Source of the DNA: Pseudomonadota bacterium
GTDB taxonomy: Bacteria > Pseudomonadota > Alphaproteobacteria > Caulobacterales > Caulobacteraceae
Direction of reading: 5' to 3'
Length of the DNA: 27,039 nucleotides
Assembly (NCBI GenBank): GCA_023434015.1
Contig: JAEYTM010000327.1
Location: 1 to 27,039, forward strand
Each line of letters starts with the position of its first letter. Position 1 is the first letter of the stretch. Below are positions 1-8,325 of the stretch, piece after piece. The position numbers were made by a program, and so were the translations under genes. The notes below the pieces were generated by a model that saw only the letters and a list, made by a program, of their open reading frames with translations, ran no database searches and was not told the origin of the DNA.

Positions 1-290
1 GCCCGCAGGAGACCGCGGGCGACGTCTCTTCGGCCCGCTACGTCGTCGGCGGGCTCGGCGGCGACAGCTTCAGCGTCGAAGTCCCGGCGGTGGTCAGCCT
101 GACCCGGGCCGGCTCCGGCGAAACCATCGACATGACCCTCGTCCCCAGCCAGACCGCCGGTCAGGTCGCCGGTCCGCCCGGCGCCCCGGGCGAGACGGCC
201 ATCGAGGTCGGCGGCCGCCTGCCCATGTCCGCCGCCACCCGCGCCGGCCTTTATGTCGGCGAGGTCGGCGTCACCGTCGCCTATCACTGA
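1..290 (+). CDS. DUF4402 domain protein, C-terminal part (cut by window edge)
   Basis: The reading frame is open from base 3 to the TGA at 288-290, so the N-terminus lies outside the window. The visible part alternates hydrophobic and polar residues as in beta-strands. It ends in a pattern typical of DUF4402 proteins: a GGRLPMSA stretch, then AGLYVGEVGVTVAY just before the stop. DUF4402 proteins are small secreted or surface proteins of Proteobacteria, often pilin- or adhesin-like, with no settled biochemical function. A signal peptide cannot be checked here. It converges on the terminase genes with only 6 bases between the stops. The family call rests on the C-terminal pattern only. Confidence 0.65.
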   Translation, partial: PQETAGDVSSARYVVGGLGGDSFSVEVPAVVSLTRAGSGETIDMTLVPSQTAGQVAGPPGAPGETAIEVGGRLPMSAATRAGLYVGEVGVTVAYH

Positions 291-296
291 GACGCG

Positions 297-1634
297 TCAC
301 CGCATCCAGCCGAGCGGCTCGCCCGGCGCCCGCCCGGCGGGCCGTTTCGGCGCCGCCGGCCCCAGCCGGTTAAGCGCGAATTCGCCGAACGCATCGGCCG
401 CATGGCTGGCATGGTCGTGCAGTGGCCCGGCATAGCTGCGCGTCGCCCGGTTCCAGCGCTTGCGATAGGCCCGCAGCCGGTCCAGGCCGACCGCGCACCT
501 CTCCGCGTCGAACCAGGTCAGTGGCAGGGTCAGGCGCCCGGCGTTGATCCGCTCCTCCGGGTTCGCCGCCGCTCCTACCGAGATCGATCGCAGTCCCAGG
601 GAGTCCAGGGTCTCGAACCGCGTGCGCCCGGCCGCGCCCAGCTCGCGCACCATCACGTCGTGCGGCAGGTGGTGGGCGCCATAGATGTACGGCTTGCCGG
701 CGATCGCCTCGTGGACCACCTGCTGCAGCCCTTCGCCGGAGGTCTCGTAGTAGTCGATCGCCCGCACCTCCCGGCCGACCTGCTGGAAGAACCAGATGAC
801 GGTGTAGTCGTGGATGCCCAGGTCCCAGGCGGTGTCGACCCGCAACGCCGGATCATACGGGACCCGCGCGATCCGCCCCTCCGCCTGCGCCTTGGCCAGC
901 AGCGGGGCGTAGTAGGCGCCGGGCGCGGCGGCGTCGAAGTCCACCAGATATTCCGAGGCGAACCGCGCCTGCCCCTCCTCCTCCGAGCCCATCTCCGAGA
1001 TCAGCTCGGCCCGCTCGCTGGCGAGTTGTTCGGGACTGAAGACGTCGGTGTCGGTCGCCGGCGAGCGCAGGGTGAACCAGTGGGGGTCCTGCCGGCGGCT
1101 CTCGAAGGCGCGGGTCGCGTGGTTGCGGCCGCGCGGCGTCCACAGGAACAGCGCCCAGCCGCCGTTCTCCGCCAGGATCGGACGGATGAAGTTCCAGGCG
1201 TCCGGCTTGGCCAGCGACCACTCGGAGAACACCACCCCGGCCGGCGAGGCGCCCATCAGGCTGTCGTAGTTGTCGGAGCCCGCGACCTGCCAGGTCGATC
1301 CGTTGGTCAGCTCCAGCTTCATCTCGCCGTTGAACCGCCGGGCGCGGATCTCCCGCGGGAAGGCTTCCTCGATCCGCCGCCGGCCGGTGTGCGGGTTGAC
1401 CGCGTCCCAGATCGCCTTGCGGCCCTGCGCCGCCTCCGGCAGCAGGTGCCAGTAGCCGCCGGGCCGCTCCGCGGCGGCCAGGGCCGCCCAGTGCAGCGCC
1501 ACCTCGTCCTTTCCCCAGCGCCGATGGGCGACCACGTCCGCCCGCGTCCCGCCGTCCAGCAGATAGTCCCACAGGTCCACCTGGTACCCGCGCGGCGACC
1601 ACTCGATCGGCAGCCGCAGCCGCGGCGCGCTCAT
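297..1634 (-). CDS. Phage terminase large subunit (TerL)
   Basis: This 445-residue protein is the motor that packages phage DNA: an N-terminal ATPase followed by a C-terminal RNase H-like nuclease. A Walker-A-like loop RRWGKD lies at 38-43. A hydrophobic strand ends in FSEW (Walker B, Glu138), and a motif-C-like LWTPRG lies at 164-169. Nuclease acidic residues can be seen in DTAWDLG (about 267-273) and near the end in HDHASHAADAF (about 407-416). Length is normal for the family and no frameshift is visible, so it looks potentially active. The ATG at 1634 overlaps the TGA of the small-subunit gene (ATGA), and AGAAGGG lies upstream; longer in-frame extensions run through the small-subunit gene. 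No portal, protease or capsid gene follows. Confidence 0.88.
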   Translation of the reverse strand: MSAPRLRLPIEWSPRGYQVDLWDYLLDGGTRADVVAHRRWGKDEVALHWAALAAAERPGGYWHLLPEAAQGRKAIWDAVNPHTGRRRIEEAFPREIRARRFNGEMKLELTNGSTWQVAGSDNYDSLMGASPAGVVFSEWSLAKPDAWNFIRPILAENGGWALFLWTPRGRNHATRAFESRRQDPHWFTLRSPATDTDVFSPEQLASERAELISEMGSEEEGQARFASEYLVDFDAAAPGAYYAPLLAKAQAEGRIARVPYDPALRVDTAWDLGIHDYTVIWFFQQVGREVRAIDYYETSGEGLQQVVHEAIAGKPYIYGAHHLPHDVMVRELGAAGRTRFETLDSLGLRSISVGAAANPEERINAGRLTLPLTWFDAERCAVGLDRLRAYRKRWNRATRSYAGPLHDHASHAADAFGEFALNRLGPAAPKRPAGRAPGEPLGWMR

Positions 1635-2227
1635 CGCCGGCGACCCTTCTCGGGCAGGATCTCGCGGGCGTAGACCGACCCGTCCGGTCGCACGACCTTC
1701 TCGAACCGCCGCACCTCGATGATCAGCCGCGGCGGCGCGCGCGAACCGGACTCCTCGCCGGGCTCCGCCGCCTCCGCCCGCGCGCCGTAGCGGCGCGGCG
1801 CGCCCTTCGCCGCCCGCCACTGCAGGGTGTTCACATACAGCCGGTCCGCCTGCACCGTCGCCGCCGTAGCGTTCTGCGCCACCAGCAGCGCCTCGTCCGC
1901 CCGCCGGTCGGCCGCCATCTCGCGCGCCTGGGCGTAGGCCTCGGCGAAGTCCGGATACTTCTTGATCCAGGCGTAGAGCGTCCCATAGGCCGGCAGCCCG
2001 TCCTGGTTGCAGATCCGGAACCACACTTCGCCCTCGGCGATCAGGCCGCAGATCTTCTCCGTCACCGCCTTGCTGTAGCGGATGTAGGTCACCTGCCCTT
2101 CGGCATCGGCCTGCTTCTTGCGCGGCGCCGGCTGCTTGCGCCGCCCGGTCCTGGTGCGCTCGCCCGCGCCCGTCCGCGCCCCGCGCGGCCTCCCGGGCCG
2201 GCGCAGTTTGGTCTCGTCTTCGTCCAT
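1631..2227 (-). CDS. Phage terminase small subunit-like protein (TerS)
   Basis: A 198-residue protein directly upstream of TerL and translationally coupled to it. The first 40 residues are very basic and contain GRPRG (12-16), an AT-hook-like element. A helix-turn-helix-like region follows (about 47-95, including AVTEKICGLIAEGEVWFRIC and LYAWIKKYPDFAEAYAQARE), which resembles DNA-recognition domains of terminase small subunits. The C-terminal part carries a basic, proline-rich segment that could contact TerL. The expected role is to recognise the phage packaging site and recruit the large subunit. The ATG at 2227 has GAGGGA a few bases upstream. The position beside TerL makes the call fairly sure; the DNA target cannot be inferred. 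Confidence 0.78.
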   Translation of the reverse strand: MDEDETKLRRPGRPRGARTGAGERTRTGRRKQPAPRKKQADAEGQVTYIRYSKAVTEKICGLIAEGEVWFRICNQDGLPAYGTLYAWIKKYPDFAEAYAQAREMAADRRADEALLVAQNATAATVQADRLYVNTLQWRAAKGAPRRYGARAEAAEPGEESGSRAPPRLIIEVRRFEKVVRPDGSVYAREILPEKGRRR

Positions 2228-2342
2228 GATGTCCCTCGCTCGTGGAGTTGGCGCGCCGGCCCGCTTGCGCGAATGTGCCCGCGCATGTCGGATCGCCGCG
2301 CGCTCGCGCGTCCTTCGTCGGTCAGACCAAAGGAGACTGCAG

Positions 2343-2696
2343 ATGGCTTATGTGGATGGTTTCATCGTCGCCGTGCCCAAGGCGAACATCGAGGCCTACA
2401 GGGCGATGGCCACCACCGCCTCCGAGGTCTGGAAGGACCACGGCGCGCTCAGCTATGTGGAGTGCATCGCCGACGATGTGCCCTATGGCGAACTGACGTC
2501 CTTCCCGCGCGCGGTGCAGGCGAACGACGACGAGGTCGTGATCTTCGCCTGGATCACCTACGAATCCCGCGAACAGCGCGACGCCATCAACGCCAGGGTG
2601 ATGGCCGACCCGCGCCTCAAGTGCGACCCCGCCGACATGCCGTTCGACGGCAAGCGGATGATCTACGGCGGGTTCGACAGCTTCGTCTCCGCGTAG
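2343..2696 (+). CDS. DUF1428 family protein
   Basis: A 117-residue protein beginning MAYVDGFIVAVPKANIEAYR, the characteristic opening of DUF1428 (YbaA-like) proteins, which adopt a dimeric alpha/beta-barrel fold. Further family-like segments are WKDHGALSYVEC and the C-terminal PFDGKRMIYGGFDSFV. Length matches the family. No enzymatic function is established. A strong ribosome-binding site, AGGAG at 2331-2335, fixes the ATG at 2343; the longer open frame upstream has no such support. It is a single gene, divergent from the terminase pair, followed by an extragenic palindrome. Confidence 0.9.
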   Translation: MAYVDGFIVAVPKANIEAYRAMATTASEVWKDHGALSYVECIADDVPYGELTSFPRAVQANDDEVVIFAWITYESREQRDAINARVMADPRLKCDPADMPFDGKRMIYGGFDSFVSA

Positions 2697-2717
2697 GCCG
2701 TGGCCCCTCACCCGTCA

Positions 2718-2747
2718 TCCCGGAACGGGCGCAACCCGTATCCGGGA
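2718..2747. repeat. Extragenic palindromic element (REP-like hairpin)
   Basis: The sequence folds as TCCCGGA-ACGGG, loop CGCAA, CCCGT, one bulged A, TCCGGGA. That gives a 12-bp stem just downstream of the DUF1428 stop. The pattern of TCATCCCGGA ... TCCGGGACC resembles the short palindromic repeats scattered between genes in many alphaproteobacterial genomes. It may also act as a transcription terminator or 3' RNA stabiliser for the DUF1428 gene. No T-tract follows. Confidence 0.6.
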
Positions 2748-2872
2748 CCCGGGGCGGACGCACGGCGCCCGTCGTGAGGCATGAGCGCGGAACAGAGTTC
2801 GCTTACGCCGCCGGCGATTCCTGCCATGAAGGGACGGTCCGCCGCTTCCGGCGGCGCGTTCGCGAGCCCGTC

Positions 2873-3043
2873 ATGAAACCTCCGCCCAAGCGGCTGTCCG
2901 ACCTCAAGGGCTCAGCCCCGCGCAACGACACCTATGCGCCGCCGACGCCGAAGGTCTCGCGCCGCAAGCCGGCCAAGGTGCTCACCGCCGCCGAACGCGC
3001 CGCCTTTATCGCCTCGCGACCGGACCTGAAGCCGAAATCCTAG
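2873..3043 (+). CDS. Small basic hypothetical protein (56 aa)
   Basis: A short frame encodes a 56-residue protein starting MKPPPKRLSDLKG and ending PDLKPKS. It is rich in Pro, Lys and Arg, without membrane segment or signal peptide. The middle (KPAKVLTAAERAAFIASRP) could form one amphipathic helix. It is not a shadow of another plausible gene, and its composition (Ala/Lys/Pro rather than Arg/Gly-only) is protein-like. No clear Shine-Dalgarno is visible. I recognise no family. It stands alone between the DUF1428 gene and the histidine kinase. Confidence 0.4.
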   Translation: MKPPPKRLSDLKGSAPRNDTYAPPTPKVSRRKPAKVLTAAERAAFIASRPDLKPKS

Positions 3044-3128
3044 CGCCGGTTCCCTGACGGACTGCTGCGCCCGACGCCTTCCCGTCCAACAGGGGCGATC
3101 CCAGGGCGCACTCATCAACGCTGGCATA

Positions 3129-3157
3129 ATTCTCACAAAAACGCGCGCGAATGTCAA
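3129..3157 (-). promoter_or_regulatory. Candidate sigma-70 promoter reading leftwards
   Basis: On the minus strand a perfect -35 hexamer TTGACA (3157-3152) is followed after exactly 17 bases by GAGAAT (3134-3129), which matches 4 of 6 positions of the -10 consensus. The surrounding 50 bases are clearly more AT-rich than the neighbourhood. It points away from the histidine kinase, antisense to the 56-aa gene. No convincing minus-strand gene lies immediately downstream, so any transcript would be antisense or non-coding. Only sequence similarity supports it. Confidence 0.35.
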
Positions 3158-3186
3158 GAACAAAATAGGAACCTGAAGTCCGTCGT

Positions 3187-5352
<2,166 letters not shown>

Positions 5353-5383
5353 TTAAAGCGCAAGCCGGGCGCACCGTTCAAGC

Positions 5384-5412
5384 TTGACGGCCACCGCCGG
5401 GGTTAATACATA
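5384..5412 (+). promoter_or_regulatory. Candidate promoter giving a leaderless arsR-type mRNA
   Basis: TTGACG (5384-5389) is followed 17 bases later by TACATA (5407-5412) in an AT-rich patch. A transcript starting 6 bases downstream would begin exactly at the ATG at 5418. That ATG has no Shine-Dalgarno upstream. The -10 match is weak (3 of 6), so this is a hypothesis based on geometry. Confidence 0.35.
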
Positions 5413-5417
5413 AGTAT

Positions 5418-5768
5418 ATGCTTAAGGAACAGGACAGCCTCGACCGGGTCTTCCAGGCGCTCTCCGACCGCAGCCGGCGGGTGATGGTCGACCGGCTCAG
5501 CCGCGGCCCGGCCTCGGTCAGCGAGCTCGCCCGGCCCCTGGCCATGTCCCTGCCGGCGGTGGTGCAGCATCTGCAGGTTCTGGAGGCCGCCGGCCTGGTG
5601 CGCTCCGAAAAGGTCGGCCGGGTGCGGACCTGCAGCATCCAGGCCCCGGTGCTCAGCCAGGCCGAACAATGGATCAACGCGCGCCGCATCGGCTGGGAGC
5701 GCAACCTCGACCGCCTCGCCGCCTACCTCGACGAAACCGCCCCGCCTTCCGATCCCGAAACGCCCTGA
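5418..5768 (+). CDS. ArsR/SmtB-family transcriptional regulator
   Basis: A 116-residue winged-helix protein. The opening DRVFQALSDRSRRVMVDRLSRGPASVSELA and the recognition region LPAVVQHLQVLEAAGLVRSEKVGRVRTC are typical of the ArsR subgroup found upstream of AHSA1/SRPBCC genes. No metal-binding CxC motif of the classical ArsR type is seen. This subgroup is normally an autorepressor of the operon it heads. The stop at 5768 lies 11 bases before the first SRPBCC gene, whose ribosome-binding site AAGGAG overlaps the stop codon, so the genes are surely co-transcribed. The start at ATG 5418 is the only one that keeps the N-terminal helix; it lacks a ribosome-binding site. Confidence 0.9.
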   Translation: MLKEQDSLDRVFQALSDRSRRVMVDRLSRGPASVSELARPLAMSLPAVVQHLQVLEAAGLVRSEKVGRVRTCSIQAPVLSQAEQWINARRIGWERNLDRLAAYLDETAPPSDPETP

Positions 5769-5779
5769 AGGAGACCGAA

Positions 5780-6238
5780 ATGACCGCACGCTCCGTCACC
5801 CACGCCACCTTCGTGGTCGAGCGGACCTTCGCCGCCCCGCCGGCCAGGGTGTTCGCCGCCTTCGCGACCTTCGACGCCAAGCGTCGCTGGGCCTGCCACG
5901 ACGACTGGACCAATACCGAGTTCGACTTCCGGCCCGGCGGCCGCGAGGCCAACCGTGGCGGCGAGCCTGGCGGACCGGTCTATGTCTTCGACGCCCGCTA
6001 CTACGACATCGTCCCGAACGAACGGATCGTCTTCGCCTACGAGATGTACCGCGACGACGTGCGGATTTCGGTTTCGGTGTCGGCCCTCGAGTTCCGGCCC
6101 GACGGCGACGGGACCCGGCTCGTCTTCACCGAGCACGGCGCCTTCCTCGACGGCCACGACACCGCCGAGACCCGCGAGCAGGGCACGGGCGAAGGCCTCG
6201 ACAACCTCGCCCGCCACCTCGAACACGCTCCCGCCTGA
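5780..6238 (+). CDS. SRPBCC (AHSA1-like) domain protein, copy 1
   Basis: A 152-residue protein with the START-like fold of the AHSA1/polyketide-cyclase group. Family signs are the N-terminal VERTFAAPPARVFAAF, FDFRPGG, the FDARYYDIVPNERIVFAYEM strand pair, TRLVFTEHGAFLDG and the C-terminal helix EGLDNLARHLE. These proteins bind hydrophobic small molecules in a central cavity; the ligand is unknown. It is the second gene of the ArsR operon (AAGGAG at 5768-5773, ATG at 5780). The next gene is clearly a paralogue, sharing PPARVFAAF, RPGGRE, FDARY and GAFLDG, so the pair arose by tandem duplication. Confidence 0.9.
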   Translation: MTARSVTHATFVVERTFAAPPARVFAAFATFDAKRRWACHDDWTNTEFDFRPGGREANRGGEPGGPVYVFDARYYDIVPNERIVFAYEMYRDDVRISVSVSALEFRPDGDGTRLVFTEHGAFLDGHDTAETREQGTGEGLDNLARHLEHAPA

Positions 6239-6253
6239 GAGGACCCGTCCGTC

Positions 6254-6721
6254 ATGACCCAGCGCAACGTCACCTACGCGACCTTCAGCCTGGAGCGCAT
6301 CCTCAGGGTCCCGCCCGCCCGCGTCTTCGCCGCCTTCACCGACCGCCAGGCCAAGGACCGCTGGTTCGGGCCGATGGAGAACTGGGAGCTGCTCGAGCGG
6401 GAGTTCGACGTCCGTCCGGGCGGCCGGGAGCGGGCGATGGGCCGCTGGGCGAGCGGGAAGGTCTCGGACTTCGACGCCCGCTACTTCGACGTCGTGCCGG
6501 ACGCGCGGCTGGTCTACGCCTACGAGATGCACATCGACGGGGTGAAGATCTCCGTCTCCCTGGCCACCGTCGAAATCAGGCCGGTGGGCGCCGGCGCGCG
6601 GCTGACCATCACCGAACAGGGCGCCTTCCTCGACGGCTACGACGACAACGGCGCCCGCGAGCATGGCACGAACTTCCTGGTCGACCGTCTCATCGCCACC
6701 CTGGAGACCGAGGACGCCTAG
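6254..6721 (+). CDS. SRPBCC (AHSA1-like) domain protein, copy 2
   Basis: A 155-residue paralogue of the preceding gene, 15 bases downstream and in the same operon. Conserved blocks appear in the same order: LERILRVPPARVFAAF, WFGPMENW, EFDVRPGGRE, SDFDARYFDVVPDARLVYAYEM, ARLTITEQGAFLDGYD and a C-terminal helix. The WFGP segment is typical of AHSA1 proteins and is replaced by WACHDDW in copy 1, so the two copies probably bind different ligands. Its stop overlaps that of the convergent YCII gene by 4 bases. Function beyond ligand binding is unknown. Confidence 0.9.
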   Translation: MTQRNVTYATFSLERILRVPPARVFAAFTDRQAKDRWFGPMENWELLEREFDVRPGGRERAMGRWASGKVSDFDARYFDVVPDARLVYAYEMHIDGVKISVSLATVEIRPVGAGARLTITEQGAFLDGYDDNGAREHGTNFLVDRLIATLETEDA

Positions 6722-7137
6722 CGGGCCTCGCGGATGGCGTCGTGGGTCGCCGTGACCGCCTCGGAGAAGGCGTCGCCGAATTCCTCGACCTCCCACAGCG
6801 GCCGGATCTCCAGGGTGACCTCGCCGTCCGCATCGCGGCAGGGCCAGTCCCTGGCCCAGGCGATCGCCTCCTCCAGCGACTCGACCTCCAGCAGGCTGTA
6901 GCCGGCGATCAGTTCCTTGGTCTCGGCGAAGGGGCCGTCGGTCACCAGCGGCTTGCCCTTGCTGAACGCCACCCGTGCGCCCTGGGCCGAGGGCTTCAGG
7001 CCATTGCCCATGTCGAGCAGCACGCCGGCGTCCTTCATCCGCTGCATGTAGCTCATCATCGCCTCGGCCAGTTCCGGGCTCGGCATGGCTCCCGCCTCTG
7101 TCTCGGCGTCGGCCTTGCGGATGATCATCACGCGCAT
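6718..7137 (-). CDS. YCII-related (YciI-like) domain protein
   Basis: A 139-residue protein with the diagnostic DGPFAETKELIAGY segment followed by LEVESLEEAIAWARDWP, as in the DGPF/YCII family. It starts MRVMIIRKAD, the first beta-strand of the ferredoxin-like fold. YCII domains are thought to be small enzymes or sensors with a conserved His/Asp pair. They are frequently found beside SRPBCC proteins and ECF sigma factors, but no sigma gene is present here. It is convergent with the SRPBCC operon (4-base overlap) and may be a separately controlled member of the same functional set. Confidence 0.9.
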   Translation of the reverse strand: MRVMIIRKADAETEAGAMPSPELAEAMMSYMQRMKDAGVLLDMGNGLKPSAQGARVAFSKGKPLVTDGPFAETKELIAGYSLLEVESLEEAIAWARDWPCRDADGEVTLEIRPLWEVEEFGDAFSEAVTATHDAIREAR

Positions 7138-7247
7138 CGGGTCGTCTCCTCGTTCTCGCCGGTCGGCCCGGTCATGGAGACGACGAACGGCTGCCCCGCA
7201 GTCCTACAAAATCGGCGGCCGACAAAACCATTCCGGAAGCTTTCGCC

Positions 7248-7799
7248 TCAGGGCGCGGCCAGGATGTCGAGCGCGACCAGCAGCACCGCCTCCAGCCGGC
7301 TGGCCTCGCGCTCGCCGCCGGCCGCCTCGCGCGGTGTCAGCTCGCGGCCGCACACCCGGTCGCAGGCGGCGATCAGATCCGGCTGGCCGAGCAACTGGCG
7401 CCGGTACATGGCCAGCTTCATCTCGGCCTGCCGCCGGCCCTCAGCCCGGGCCACCAGCTCCGACAGCGGCGCGCCGCCGTCGCTCATCCCCGGCTGGATC
7501 TCCAGGGTCGAGCCGATCACTGAGGCCGCCATCGCCCGGCGGTAACAGGCGCCGTAGCGCTCGCCGGCCGCCTTCTGCGCCGCCGTCACCCGCCCCTTGC
7601 GCGCCAGGAAGTCGAGGCCCGGCTGGCGCTGGTAAAGCCCTTCGCGCTTCTGGAAGGCGGTCCCGCGCTCGGCGGCCAGGGCGACCGTCTCCGCCACCCC
7701 CTCTTCAACCGCCTCGGCCTCGCCGCGCGCCTGCTCGCGCTTCTCGATGGCGCGCAGCCGGTCGCGGATCGCCCGGGCCGGATCGTAAGCCCGCCCCAT
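7248..7799 (-). CDS. Hypothetical protein, DUF6456-like, phage-associated
   Basis: A 183-residue, mostly helical, charged protein, last of a three-gene overlapping set. Its central part (LDFLARKGRVTAAQKAAGERYGACYRRA, then AEGRRQAEMKLAMYRRQLLG and a C-terminal helical segment with two Cys near CDRVCGRELT) resembles the alphaproteobacterial DUF6456-type domain often encoded beside phage-like regulators. The assignment is from pattern memory and is tentative. No membrane segment or signal peptide is present. Its ATG at 7799 overlaps the upstream stop as TGATG, which implies translational coupling. Function is unknown; a DNA-related role is only suggested by the context. Confidence 0.65.
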   Translation of the reverse strand: MGRAYDPARAIRDRLRAIEKREQARGEAEAVEEGVAETVALAAERGTAFQKREGLYQRQPGLDFLARKGRVTAAQKAAGERYGACYRRAMAASVIGSTLEIQPGMSDGGAPLSELVARAEGRRQAEMKLAMYRRQLLGQPDLIAACDRVCGRELTPREAAGGEREASRLEAVLLVALDILAAP

Positions 7800-7996
7800 C
7801 AGCCTTCCGCCCGCGCGACGACCGCGTCGGCCAGGCGATAGACCGCCTCCCCCGCCGCCCGGTCACCCTCGATCACCACCAGTCCCGCCGCCGCATGGGC
7901 CAGCAGTTCACGCAGGAACCGCGGCCGTTCCTCCGGCGCGCGCCGGCTCAGCGCCCCGGCGACCACCGCCGCAGCCTCTTCCGCCGCCCCGATCAT
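7799..7996 (-). CDS. Small hypothetical protein (65 aa)
   Basis: A 65-residue helical acidic/alanine-rich protein, starting MIGAAEEAAAVVAGALSRR and ending VARAEG. It is the middle gene of a three-gene set: its ATG overlaps the stop of the 83-aa gene (ATGA), and its stop overlaps the start of the 183-aa gene (TGATG). Such tight coupling argues that it is translated. No family is recognised. The larger open frame extending to 8311 crosses the operator region and is unlikely to be the true gene. Confidence 0.6.
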   Translation of the reverse strand: MIGAAEEAAAVVAGALSRRAPEERPRFLRELLAHAAAGLVVIEGDRAAGEAVYRLADAVVARAEG

Positions 7997-8244
7997 CGCC
8001 GCCGCTCCGCCAGCGCCGGGAAGCCGCCCTCGGCCATCACCGCTGTCACATGCTGTCGGTGGCGGGCGAACCGCGGCTTGCCGGGCATCCCGCTTCGGGC
8101 CCGGAACAGCCTCTCGAACCTCGCCGCGGCCGCGGCCTGCAGCCCCAGCTCGCTTTGGGCCCGCCACGGCGGCGCACCCTCCTGCCGGAGGGCGGCGTAG
8201 CTCCTGCTCGCCAGGGTGGCGCTCATCACTGGTGGTGTGGTCAT
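7993..8244 (-). CDS. Small hypothetical protein (83 aa), first gene of phage-like set
   Basis: An 83-residue basic protein, starting MTTPPVMSATLASRSYAALR. A short predicted helix pair (AALRQEGAPPWRAQSELGLQAAAAARFERLFRA in outline) could be a small DNA-binding fold, followed by a basic tail with FARHRQHVTAVMAEGGFP. It is the first gene of the leftward set and lies directly after the operator region shared with the divergent S24 repressor. It is therefore the most likely target of that repressor. I do not recognise the family. Confidence 0.6.
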   Translation of the reverse strand: MTTPPVMSATLASRSYAALRQEGAPPWRAQSELGLQAAAAARFERLFRARSGMPGKPRFARHRQHVTAVMAEGGFPALAERRR

Positions 8245-8251
8245 AAGTCGA

Positions 8252-8303
8252 CTGTAGAAAACGTACTGCGATTGCGCAAATTAAAAACGTAAGTATTCTA
8301 CAG
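8252..8303. promoter_or_regulatory. Divergent operator/promoter of the S24 repressor island
   Basis: An AT-rich 80-base gap separates the 83-aa gene from the repressor. It holds a perfect inverted repeat, CTGTAGAA (8252-8259) and TTCTACAG (8296-8303). A central palindrome TTGCGCAA (8272-8279) can serve as -35 on both strands. On the plus strand TTGCGC is followed after 16 bases by TATTCT; on the minus strand, after 17 bases, by TACAGT. Each arm overlaps one -10 box, as expected if a bound repressor dimer blocks both promoters. A direct repeat AAAACGTA occurs at 8258-8265 and 8284-8291. Confidence 0.6.
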
Positions 8304-8325
8304 GCCATCAATCCGCAGGAAGCCG

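Noticed and set aside
402..1673. Long plus-strand open frame opposite the terminase large subunit
   Set aside because: Arg/Gly/Pro/Val-rich translation without family features; it is antisense to a clearly coding gene and due to high GC.
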